From positions 47,869,468-47,933,467 of the forward strand of contig NC_059362.1 of assembly GCF_019703515.2 (NCBI RefSeq): a DNA stretch of 64,000 nucleotides. Reading direction: 5' to 3'. This document shows, in pieces, positions 40,101 through 52,000 of the stretch (positions are counted from its first letter, which is position 1; each line of letters begins with the position of its first letter). The position numbers and the translations under genes are program-made. The notes under the pieces were generated by a model, which was not told where the DNA came from, did no database searches, and was given only the letters and a program-made list of their open reading frames with translations. Source of the stretch: Myxocyprinus asiaticus. Lineage: Eukaryota > Chordata > Actinopteri > Cypriniformes > Catostomidae.

Positions 40101-40450
40101 ACATATACAGTACACTCATACACACACACACATATACACTACACACGTATACACTACACACACATATACAGTACACTCATATACACACACACATATACAC
40201 TACACACACATATACAGTACACTCATACATACACACACATATACACTACACACGTATACACTACACACACATATACAGTACACTCATATACACACACACA
40301 CGTATACACTACACACATACATTACACACATACACACACACCTCCTCTCTCTCACACACGGTCTCTGCAATAATAACACAATGACTCTCTCCATTGACAT
40401 GAAATCATGTCACCACTACAATCCTCACACACACACACACACACACACAC
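36869..40450. repeat. 3.6-kb CA/CT-rich satellite directly upstream of yy1
   Basis: Interspersed (CT)n and (CA)n blocks (36880-37165) lead into tandem arrays of TATACAGTACACTCATATAC plus (CA)n and CGTATACACTACACACACA units until about 40345, then CT/CA patches to 40450. The 1356- and 1207-codon frames here (Thr/His/Tyr-rich) are translations of the repeat. It begins 42 bp from the yy1 start codon, so it occupies the expected promoter. Confidence 0.93.
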
Positions 40451-41457
40451 GTCACAAGAGTGATGAGGAGTCGGACGCACGCAAAAACAGAAAACGTTTG
40501 TATTTCACAGCCGAGTGTCTCATAAAAACATGAATCACATGATCATTAATAATTAACTGATCTTAAAAACTGAAATGAGTTCTGTAGACAAATATAAACT
40601 GTGTGTTTTAATGTCATGACAAAACTAACACTGTATTTCTTTTGTACATGAAGATCTACACAAAGAGAGAGTTCTCATTATTTAATACACTGTAGTTTTA
40701 TAAATAAAATGTGGAACATACTGATAATAAAGAATGACTTTGTGTGTCTAAACGTACATTAAAGTTCTTGAAATGTGTCTGAAATATCACGTGACTTTCT
40801 TCATTAAAAGTACTTTTGAAACGGTCAGTTTGTCATATCAAGTGCAGATTTACTAACAATTAATAATCAAACGTGGGTATTTTTGTTACCATCATGTTTC
40901 TAAATATAGTTTGTGGACTTTTGTCATTCAAGTCACTTCACAAGCCAACTGAAAATAACCTTACATCAACTCTTCTATATATAGACAATATATTTTTGTA
41001 ATTTTGAAATAGCGCACAAAAGACATAAATAAATGTAATGTTTATATTCTGTCAGCGGATTCACTTTCATGTGCTTGACTACACACGTTTGGCCTCATGG
41101 GGACAATTTTGGTGAATTTGTAAATATAATATTAGCCTATATTATTTTATTGAATTATATTTTGAAAGAGTTTCACAAATGAAGGCTATTTAAAAGACCA
41201 TTTAAAGGTTTTTTTTATGGAAAGGTCTACAAAATATTTTTCTACTCCCTGAAAGATATTACTGAAATAAGTTTTGTTTTCATTTTGTTTGTTAGTTGTA
41301 GTTTTTCATTACATTTAGTTTATATTTTAGTGTTAGTTTTTATATCAAGTGATACATATAGAATGGGGAAAACAGGCATTTGTGCAATGTGGGTCATACA
41401 GCTGGACACTCAAATGTACAGTTTGTAAATAATACTTATAATATTAAAAATCTTCAT
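40451..41457. other. Intergenic between yy1 and evl
   Basis: AT-rich non-coding DNA. At 41195-41275 is a decayed left end of MITE family C (CATTTAAAGGTTTTTTTTAT then GGAAAGGTC). Nothing else recognised. Confidence 0.45.
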
Positions 41458-41890
41458 TTGGGGTCTGGGTATCTCAGCGAGTATTGATGCTGACTATCAC
41501 ACCTGGAGTCATGAGTTTGAATCCAGGGTGTGCTGAGTGACTCCAGCCAGGTCTCCTAAGCAACCAAATTGGCCCGGTTGCTAGGGAGGGTAGAGTCACA
41601 TGGGATAACCTCCTCGTGGTCACTATAATGTGGTTCTCGCTCTCAGTGGGGCGTGTGGTGAGTTGTGCGTGGATGCCGCGGAGAATAGCGTGAAGCCTCC
41701 ACACACACTATGTCTCCGTGGTAACGCGCTCAACAAGTCACGTGATAAGATGTGTGGGTTGACGGTCTCAGACGTGGAGGCAACTGAGATTCGTCCTCCG
41801 CCACCCGGATTGAGGCGAGTCACTACGCCACCACGAGGACTTAGAGCGCATTGGGAATTGGGCATTCCAAACTGGGGAGAAAAAATAAAA
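41458..41890 (+). repeat. tRNA-derived SINE (type 1)
   Basis: The head GGTATCTCAGCGAGTATTGA and B box GTTTGAATCCAGG lead into the common body and tail GGGCATTCCAAACTGGGGAG, with an A-rich end. Overlapping frames on both strands (41474-41899) are SINE translations seen in every copy. Confidence 0.82.
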
Positions 41891-42114
41891 AATAAATAAA
41901 CTGAAATAAAACCAACTGAAATTCATTACTTATATTACAGTAGAAGAAAGCACATAATTCCATTTTAAGAATGCTTCTTTTTTTACCGAACTCTTTACTG
42001 CTTTAGTGTTAGTCTTGTCGCATCTCTGAAAACTGAACATCAAACAAAACTCTAAACCAATTACAAATGAAATATGAAACAAACCACTGATTGACAGTGT
42101 GAGACAGAATGAGT
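41891..42114. other. Intergenic, nothing identified
   Basis: Short AT-rich segment. Parts of the 267-codon minus-strand frame from the adjacent GT repeat run into it without support. Confidence 0.4.
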
Positions 42115-42120
42115 GAAAAG

Positions 42121-42164
<44 letters not shown>

Positions 42165-42599
42165 GTGTGTGTGTAAGTATGAGAGTAAGTGTGAGAGTGT
42201 GTGTTTGTGAGTGTGTGTGAGAGTGTGTGTTTGTGAGTGTGTGTGTGAGAGAGAGTGTGTGAGAGTGTGTGTTTGTGAGTGTGTGTGTGTGAGAGAGAGT
42301 GTGTGAGAGTGTGTGTTTGTGAGTGTGTGAGAGAGAATGTTTGTGAGTGTGTGTGTGTGAGAGAGTGTGTGAGTGTGTGTGTTTGTGAGTGTGTGTGTTT
42401 CTTGTGAGTGTGTGTGTTTGTGAGTGTGTGTGTTTCTTGTGTGTGTGTGTGTGTGTGCTTGTGAGTGTGAGAGTGTGTGTTTGTGTGTGTGTGTGTGTGT
42501 GTGCTTGTGAGTGTGAGAGTGTGTGTTTGTGTGTGTGTGTGTGTGCTTGTGAGAGTGTGTGTGTGTGTGTGTGTGTGTGTGAGTGTGAGAGTGTGTGTT

Positions 42600-42639
<40 letters not shown>

Positions 42640-42646
42640 TGAGTGC

Positions 42647-42680
<34 letters not shown>

Positions 42681-42722
42681 GTGAGTGTGTGTATGAAAGA
42701 GAGAGAGAGAGAGAGAGAGAAA
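42115..42722. repeat. (GT)n/(GAGT)n microsatellite block
   Basis: About 600 bp of GT runs with GAGTGTGTG and TTTGTGAG interruptions, ending in (GA)n at 42697-42721. All frames over it are low complexity. Confidence 0.93.
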
Positions 42723-43095
42723 TACTTTGACAAACTCTCATGCCACAGTTCTCCAGTTCAGCAGAAACAGATCAAATGCAGGTGTTACTGGGGGAGGACA
42801 ATCATGCATCAGTTGCAGCTAAATTCAGAAACCAATCACTGCCTTAATGTTCTTCAGTCACAGTATTTTTATTTTTTTATGTTCATAATGTCTTGTTAAA
42901 TGCTTATTTTATATTATATTGTATAGTGTATATTGTTATTATAGTTTTTATTTTATTCATTACCTGGCACCTTATTTGAATTCTATTTTTATTGTTATTT
43001 GTTACTGTTTTATTATTATTATTTGTCTTGTCATTATCTATCAATATTGTATGTAAACACAATCATGCTAATAAAGTACTTTAAATTGAAATAAT

Positions 43096-43134
<39 letters not shown>
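42723..43134 (+). repeat. LINE-like 3' end with (GA)n tail
   Basis: The stretch from about 42890 (TATTGTATAGTGTATATTGT, CCTGGCACCTTATT, AACACAATCATGCTAATAAA) also occurs at 56705-56890. It ends AAATTGAAATAATTGAATTG followed by (GA)n at 43103-43133. I take it as the 3' end of a retrotransposon family; the element class is uncertain. Confidence 0.5.
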
Positions 43135-43139
<5 letters not shown>

Positions 43140-43659
43140 ATAAATTACTGGATATTATATTGTTTCTGTTCTCTTTGTTTTAACATCATGCATTGGCAAC
43201 ACAATGAACATTCATTCATTCCAATAAAGGTTCAGTGTGACATAACTGAAGTCCCAGAGGCTAGCAGGGTGACCAGATTTTTAATGTCTCAAACTGGCAC
43301 ACCTGGGGGGTTTGCGATACATGTATATATATATATACATATATCGTATTAAAATATGTATCTAAATTCAATGCAACATCTTTTAGTATGTGAAATGTTA
43401 TTTTATTTTATTATATATTGTTTTATATGATTTTAACCACATTTAGATATTTGTCAAATGTACAAATTCCATATAGCCTATTCTATCCATATGATGTCAT
43501 ATTGCATGTGTAATAATGATATGACTTGTCAGTGCTTGAAATTTCTTGTCAACTACACATTTTTACACAAAATTTGCAACATTGGAACTTAAAATACAAT
43601 TCCACATTTAAGTGCTTGTACTATTAAAAATATACAGCTGTCTGAATATGACCTGCAGT
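43135..43659. other. Intergenic, nothing identified
   Basis: AT-rich; contains a short (TA)n run near 43326. No coding support. Confidence 0.4.
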
Positions 43660-44009
43660 CTCTTATTTAACACTGTGTCCATGGGAAAGTGAACATTTAC
43701 AGTGACAGCAAAACATTTCAATTCCATTTTCACGTGTTGTGCATTTTGCTCATTCTCATAGTGTTGTAGTTGCAGTGAATTATTGAGGCTTAATGTCATT
43801 TTTATGCCATGTTGTTCATAACAGTTGTCAGTTGAGGGCGCTGTTTTGCTGCTGCTGTTTTTAACAACTGTTTCAGCACGATGTCGGTCTCAATAAATCT
43901 CATTTGGTATCTTTGGAGGGTGGGGTTTTGGAAAGAGGGGGCGTGGCTAATCCAACAGCTCAGTTTGTGGGAATTCTAGAACGCCATAAATTGCTTACAG
44001 CACCTTTAA
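43660..44009 (+). mobile_element. MITE family C, copy 3
   Basis: The right end GCTTACAGCACCTTTAA lies at 43993-44009. The body shares GTTGAGGGCGCTGTTTTGCT and GTCTCAATAAATCTCATTTG with copies 1 and 2. The left terminus is not recognisable, so the start is approximate. Confidence 0.65.
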
Positions 44010-44280
44010 GTGAGTAAAACATTATTCAGTGTGTTTTTTTTTTCATTATAATAACACTCACACAAAGACAGAAAAACAATTCATTCATTTGTAATTCATC
44101 ATTATTTCCACAAGGAAAAACACCAGCTCATTTATCCAAGACATCATTCACAGTTTTATTTCTATTCTTTTTTTTTTTTATGTATATCGTTTTTATTTTC
44201 CAAAGCAGGAAGCACTTGGTCAAACAGAGAAATCATAAAACAAAACAATACTTCACCATGTCCTTGCAGCCAATAAACAT

Positions 44281-44286
44281 TTTATT
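44281..44286 (-). terminator. Candidate polyadenylation signal of evl
   Basis: AATAAA on the minus strand, 710 nt after the stop codon. A second copy at 44160-44155 is an alternative. Confidence 0.4.
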
Positions 44287-44584
44287 AACAACATGATCAC
44301 AAATACTGTGGTGTACTGATGTTTTTTTGTTCTTTTGATTGTAATAACTGTTGAAATACTATGCTTCTTTTTCAGGTTCAAAATGATAAAAAAAAAAAGT
44401 GATTAAATACATATTATTTTATGGACAAAAGGATACAAAAAAGAAAAAGAAAAACTTCTTAAAACAACTTACCAAGAGGTGATGAGACTGAAAACTGAAA
44501 ATGTGCTTAAAATGAACGTTTTAACACAAGCAAAGGAAAACAGAATAAGAATAATAAAAAAAGGCTAACTTTGACATGCAATGA

Positions 44585-44715
44585 TATTATTATTATTATA
44601 ATTATTATTTTTTATTATTATTATTGACCTACGTTCTATGTCTACAACACTAGTACTACTACTATAATTATTATAATAATAATAATAATAAATAATAATA
44701 ATAATAATAATAATG
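44585..44715. repeat. (ATT/AAT)n microsatellite
   Basis: Runs of TTATTA at 44585-44625 and AATAATA at 44665-44715, interrupted by unique sequence. They lie within the likely evl 3' UTR. Confidence 0.85.
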
Positions 44716-44995
44716 CAGACAAAAATGAAAAGAAAAACAATGTTTCTTGTTTTCTCAGTTTTTCTAAAAGACGTTGTAAAGATCGATGTAAAGTAGAATA
44801 CAGTAAATCAGTGCAAGTGTCCTTCACGCATCACATCTAAACTCAACGTTCCCGTCATGTTAGAGCAAAACCGTCTGCTTTAATACGGCAGTAACGTTGA
44901 TGGACATCATCAGATCATCATCTTCTCTGGTGAGCTACAGCAGGTTCTGCAGGTCGTTTGGGTCTCAGTACTGATGGATCATGAGGGGATGAACA

Positions 44996-45033
44996 TTATG
45001 TTGTGCTAATTCTACTGAGTTCATGTCTAATGG
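44996..45033 (-). CDS. evl last exon
   Basis: The acceptor TTCAG precedes CC, which completes the Ala codon of the previous exon; then [11 protein letters not shown] and TAA at 44998-44996. It matches the EVL C-terminus (IRQELSGISTT in mammals, from memory). Confidence 0.93.
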
Positions 45034-46052
45034 CTGAATAAACAACACAACAATCATTAGTCACACTAATACATCAATCATGCAAAAATGTTTTTTAAAT
45101 GAACGTTATAAAAATCAATAATCTCAACACACCATCAATGATCTCTTCTTTCACTTTGTGCAATTCACGAACAACTTCTTCCAAGATTTCCTGTTGAAAC
45201 ATCCATTTATATCAATAAAAACCATCATCACAATTGCACTGAGCAGTAACACACTGATGAATGAGTGAACTGAATGTTGTTCTTCACCTGTTTCATTCTG
45301 TCAAAGTCTAAGGCGTCTGCGTCATTGATGCTCCCTACAGGTCGAACCCTAATGAGGGAATGAAAACAGCATATTAATATTAACTCTTAAAGCTTGCCGG
45401 CGGGCCCACAAAAAAATGAACAATTGTCAAAATATTAATAACTACAGTCTTGACCAACACAAAATAGGTTTCGTTTGAAAGTTTAGAAGCTCTACTTTCC
45501 AATGCATGTAGACATTATGACCAAAACTGAACAAGTGCTTTGAAATTTGCAGATAAATCAAAAGTGTTGCGTTTTTATAATTTAGAATGATGACTCAAAT
45601 GACACAGAATGAAACTCATTCTGTGAAATCTCATTACTAAAATCATGTCTGCATGCTATGCAAACCTTTAGTCATTGTTATGTTTGCATGTGTAATTAGT
45701 TCTTATGTATAATTATTATGTTTTATTTGTTTGGAGATGTTTTTGGACACTATGATAAATTATTTTTGTAATGCTATAACTTATGATTGCTTTGTCATAT
45801 CAACACAAACTTTTACTCTTTTACAGTTGACATGATTGGGAACAAAACAAAAGCAGTTTTTCAGAGCCACCTTATTTACACCCAGAGATATATAATGACA
45901 AATCAGAAAAATAAGAAAAAATTTTTTTTTTGTTTTGGCTAAATTTTTTGTTTTGATTTTTCAGCAGAGTCTCAGAATGTATCATAATCATTAAATTTTT
46001 TACATAAAGTTTTCTTTACAATGATACCAAATGCTAGACCCTACATATACAT

Positions 46053-46084
<32 letters not shown>

Positions 46085-49000
46085 TATATAATTTATTTTT
46101 TTGTCAACTTAAAAGCCTTTAATTTTGGGTATGCCACTGAAACAGGAAATCTTTAAAAACACCATCAGAGCTTAAAAGTACGTGTATTATTTACATATTG
46201 TAACGTTGGTACGTGGAGAGGAAGAGAGGAGTAACTCTTCAGTCTTTTAATGGTAGACGCTGGAGTGGAACAAATGGCATACAAGGAATCAATCTAGGAA
46301 ATATGCTGGAGTGAAACGCTACAAAGTAACAACTCAACATAACAATTCAAGAACTGACAAAGGAATGGACAAACTAGAGGGTATTTATACACAGGTGCAA
46401 ATGAGGGAATGGAGGACAGGTGAGGAGGATTGGAAACAGATGGCAGTGATGAGGGCAGTGCATTATGGGAAATGTAGTTGGGGAAATCTGAAGACAGAGG
46501 ACAAAAACCATATCAAAATAAGAGTCCTTGGAACAGAATGGTGAATAACTGTGACACATATATGTGCCACAATATTGTTTGTCTACATATCTATAGTTTT
46601 TTTTTTTTCATTTCACACCTGACAAACTTCTTTTTGTCCAATGTTTCGTTTGAAAAGTGTGCTTGTGCAACCTTTCTATCAAATAAATGACATTCTCTGA
46701 TATATTGATATTTTTTCCAATACAATAACATTCAGACTTTATAGAAAAATAGATATATGTTTTATTTATGAGTTAAAAAGGTAAAATATATTCAATATTC
46801 AGTATGTCTGTCTCTGTGTTTTCACCTGGACACCAGTGATGATCTCTCTGCAGAGTTCGCTCGATCCCACGGCTTCTTCACACCATCTGCAGGAGAAAAC
46901 TCACACTGAACACTCTTCTAAATGATCTGATCAGAATTATGAGCTGTACAATTCAGATCTGAACTTCTGCTTCAGTTAAATACACAAATCTTCTGATTAA
47001 AACTGCACATGTGACTCATGATATAGATGATAAAGTACCTGAAGCGTTCTGCCCGCGGGACATGGGTGACGATGAGTTGGGATCATCCTAAAACAAATTA
47101 GTATGGATTTGTCAAATAGTTATTAAAGTAAAGTATGTGTCATTTAATGATTACGGCTCAATGGCATGATGCTCATTTGTTTGTCTGGATTTATTAAGTT
47201 ATTAAAAATGCCATTCACACAAAACAATGACTTGAATACATCTCTACTATGATGAGCAGTTTTCAATTACTGAGTTCAAAGTCATTTTGAGATTTTTTAT
47301 GGGGCTTAATGTAAAATATGTCTGTAAAGATAAGCATCATAAAAACTACAGAAAAGTAGTTTGGAAAAATTCTTTATTATTTCTTCTTTAATATAAGCAA
47401 TTTTGAAACAATTGTTTTAAAATATTATTATTATTATTTAAAAAACTTTTGTCCACCAAATCAACATCAGGTGGTGAAACCAACATGCAGGTCGCTATTC
47501 TGTTATCATGTGACAATCAATAAATAAAAAAACATGTTTGTGCGGTTATAAAAATATCAGATATTTTGACATTTTTTATGAAAAGGCACATATTGTTCAG
47601 GTCAAATAGAGAAGCCCTCAAAAAACGTATTGATATTCGTGACTCAAAAATTCATGATATTTGTAAAAAAACAAAAAAGAAATTTGTGAAAACTTTTTTT
47701 TAATTAATTATTACGTTAACTCAAGTTCAAAGTGCAAGGAAAGTATTTTAATAGAAATTAAAATTCATCAAATATTTTTTTTTGTAAAAAAGTCTGTAAA
47801 TACGTAAAACAAACACAAATATAAAGGTTCTATGAAACTATTATTTTTCTCATCTCAGGCATAGTTTCTATTGTATTTTCTTTTTTATTTTCTTTTTTTT
47901 GGGGGGGATTTTTCCCCTTTTTCTCCCAACTTGGAATGCCCAATTCCCAATGCGCTCTAAGTCCTCGTGGTGGCATAGTGATTCGCTTCAGTCTGGATGG
48001 CAGAGGATGAATCTCAGTTGCCGCCGTGTCTGAGACAGTCAATCCGCGCATCTTATCACGTGGCTTGTTGAGCGGGTTGCCACGGAGACATAGCGCATGT
48101 GGAGGCTTCACACCATCCACCGCGGCAACCACGCTCAATTCACCACGCGCCCCACCGAGAACAAACCACATTATAGCGACCACAAGGAGGTTACCCCATG
48201 TGACTCTACCCTCCCTAGCAACCGGGCCAATTTGGTTGCTTACGAGACCTGACTGGAGTCATTCAGCACACCCTGGGATTCGAACTAGCGACTCCAGGGG
48301 TGGTAGCCAGCGTATTTTACCACTGAGCTACCCAGGCCCCTGTATTTTCTCTTTTTAAGATTCGAGAGAATTTCCCCTCAGGTATGAAAACAGAACAATC
48401 AGTCCATCCGTCTCTCTCTTTACTTACATTTTGGCCATCTCCATCTTTCTTTTCATCTACTGCTCTCCGTCTATAATGACAAAGAAAGTGTGTGTCTATA
48501 TTATTAGGTCTACAGGTCACATTTACACTCAACATAAAGTCTTATCTGCTTCAGAAATTGCATGGAAAAAGAAACAGTAACATGTTTCCAACAAAGTAAC
48601 TGATCTGCTGATACTCAACGTGAAACGTATAGTTAATGTTCAATGTACAGCAGAAAAACTCTCCTGTCACTCATCGCTTGTTGTGTCATGACTGGTGAAG
48701 ACACAGACTTACTTGGAAAATAATGCTTTTCTTTCTTCAAGCTCTATGTCAATGTTTAAGTTTAATCTATATAAATCTGCTGACCTCCGTGCGAGCAGCG
48801 CGTTCATCTCCTCCATCAGTCCTCCACTCGTCCGGTTGACATCGGTTTTGGCTCCAGACACAGAGTTTTCCTCAGGCTGCAGATACACAACACATTACTG
48901 TACACAGTTACTATGTAAAGATTAATGCAGCATTCAAGTCGTGTCGGATTTATTATTACGTGATGGGAACTAGGAGCTGTTCACATCCTCGCATTTCGGA

Positions 49001-52000
49001 ATTTATTTTCGTTTCTATGTTAACACTCATAACACCAAAACGGCTCTTTTGTTGATAGATGTTTATCACTACATTAATTAATTAATTAATCTCTACATGT
49101 TTTTGAAAAGTGTTTAAGAACAAAGAAAGAGCTTCACTGGCATAATAAATATGCATATTAACCTCATGTGACCCGGTGTCCACATGTGTGGACGTTGTAT
49201 TTTGGCTTCGCTATATGCAACACATAATTTAAATGAATAAAAACTGACTGAATACTGTTCACAAGACTCTACACTGTCATTTAAAGGTTAAATTTCTGCT
49301 GCACCGAGTCACATGACACAACAACATGATGTCGATTTCCTTGAAGTGCTCCTACGGATGCAGCGCCAACAAAAGTGCATCTGGTAAGAAATGTCTTTAT
49401 GTTTTTTTTCATCTAAACCTGTTGGGTTGTAAAGAGGAGAGTCTGTAGTTTCGTTTGATATGCCGCTTTAAAAAATCTGTTCATTTTTCACGTGTCAGCA
49501 CACTGATAAACATGATGTCCACATATGTGTATTGTGGGACATTATTCCCTCAAAAGTTGAACTTTCAACTCTAACACATCTGTGGGTCATTTCACTTAAT
49601 TTTAGTTATATTTTGTTATTTTGTTATCACAATACGGTTCTATTCATTAACATTAATAAATGCATTCTTATATTTACTGTGTATTACCACATTGAGACTA
49701 GTTAGATGCATCTAAAAACTGGAAAATGTGTCTTTCAGAGGCTTTATATGGAGTTAGGATGAAAATAAGGTGCATTTCAAACTGTTCTGAGACCAGTGCA
49801 GACAGACAGCACACTGGAGGTTAAGTCATTCACTAAATAGGGAGCAAGGGAGCATCCTATAGCTCTCTATGCAGTTAAGTGCATTCACTCCTAAAATCTG
49901 ATCAAAAGTTCAGTTTCAGGCTGCAGATGATGTTTGGATCACTCAACATGTTTGACAGACATGTGACAATGATAATCAGTACATAGATTCAGAATTTATA
50001 ATGTATCATTTTATTTGAACATGGTTGACAGTGATTGGATGATGCTGGACATTACTTTGAATCAGAATTAATTATGCTAATTTCTGATGTAATGCCTGTG
50101 ACATCTCAAAAACATGAATAATCAACACTCCTGGACACATAATAAACTATTTGATGAAAACAATCAGACTTTCTATAGTTTGGTGTTATTTAGAATTTCA
50201 CAACTTAGTCCCGCTGTCCACATATGAGGACAACATAGGGATTTTTTTGTTGTTTTTTTTTTGTTTGTTTGTTTGTTTATAAGGGGCTACTAGTTACAAA
50301 TCAAAAGGGAAATGGAGAATGCACACAGCAGTCACACGGGAGTCTCAGGAGGTTAAAACAGAAATATGTGTTTACTATATTTAACTGTTGATTCTTTGTA
50401 CATGACGTCACGATGGTCAATCTGTGAAGACGTGAACGATTTATACAAGTCAGAATCTTGTAATTATGGCAACTCCGACAGGAAACAAACATACGAAAAC
50501 TCTGAAATGGATATGTTTATTATTTACTTTATATACTGTCTTTCTTTCATTGCAGTTTGATTGTTTATTTTGGTACATGGTATTTCAATGACCTCTTTTC
50601 CTCTGCAGATTTTGTTCTGATTTTATGTACAATACCAGTCAAACGCAGGTTTGGATAGAATACTTAAAGACAATAATCTGTGCTAAATACTAAATACTCT
50701 CTTAAATGTACAGTATTCAGTAATGTATTCCCATACATCACATACAAAAGTTATGTACTCAGAATAGTTTTAAAAATAAATATTTATAAAGGCAAAGCAC
50801 AACTGGAAGAATTATATGTCATTATTATATTATCTGAACCGCTACATCTAAACAGCTATTTGTCAACAAACTTCATGAATTTAGCACTGCCTTGATTTCT
50901 TTAAATAAGATGTGGATTTGGATGCTGATGTTTTTCTCTATGCTGTCTTTCCCTCCAAGAACCAAAAGCTTGAGTCTTAGCTACCATGCACAGTTGTTTG
51001 TGAATGTTCAGAATGGCATTATGAATGTTTTAACTATTTTTAATTTAATTTTAATCTTCTTAACCCATTATTTGATTGGACTGACAAAGATTAACCCTCC
51101 TATTGCGTCCAGAATCTGCATACACCTTTTGCATTAGCGGGTCAGTTTTGACCCGGCGGAGTTTTAAGCTTATAAAACATTCATAATCCAATTGTTTTCA
51201 CCAAAAACCATATTGTAACTCATTTTTAACTTCTTAGCTGTTCATACATGTATAAAAAAAATAAAAATAAAAAATATATATATATATTTTTGGCATGTTA
51301 ACTGAAAAATATACATGTTATTATGCATGATGTAATTTTTTTTTTTTTTTTTTTTTTTGTATTCTTTAACATTTCAAAATATACATTAACTACAGCTAAA
51401 CCAGTGTGATACATGTGAAGATATATATTTTTATCCAGGTTTATATGAAATTTCATTTGAATATAACATTGCATTAAATTTATATAAATATTTAAATGGA
51501 GAATTTCTAGTAATTCTAAAAACACAACTACACAACATCTGTACTTGTATACAATGTTTTTATACTAAAGTTATTCTGTTTATTGCATGAACTGCTGAAT
51601 GTTAATGTGTGATTATGCTGCAAGCTGGTTCAGAGTAAAATGTGGACTTCAACTCTCATTCAGACTATGTGTGCTTGAACTTTTGCTCTTGCCACACCTC
51701 CCTTTAGGCAGTTTATCCTTTTAGATCATTTATGTTTGTTACATCTGTTTTGTCAGTTCAGTGCCCGTGAGACTGTATGAGTGTGCAACAAGATGCAGTC
51801 CCATTTTGAAACAAAAAAAAAGTGTGTGTGAGAGTTTGGGAAAGAGGGTAAATGTAAGTATTTTTAAGAAAAATCTAATTCATAAATGTGCGAAAATATC
51901 TGCATAATATCATGTGTAAAGTCAAAATTGATGCCCGGGTCAAAATTGACCAGGGAATGCAAAAGATGCAACAATTTTATAAAAATGGTTCTCTCTCTTA

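Larger units (their letters stand above)
44010..44995 (-). other. evl 3' UTR and flank
   Basis: Follows the evl stop on the minus strand. It contains A/T-rich runs and an (ATT)n microsatellite at about 44585-44715. Candidate poly(A) signals are at 44286-44281 and 44160-44155. Confidence 0.55.

Noticed and set aside
36869..40450. A CRISPR-like array because of regular units
   Set aside because: Units are simple CA-based tandem repeats without unique spacers, and the genome is eukaryotic.
41930..42741. Frames of 226-267 codons rich in Thr/His/Ser
   Set aside because: They read through the GT microsatellite; low complexity on every frame.
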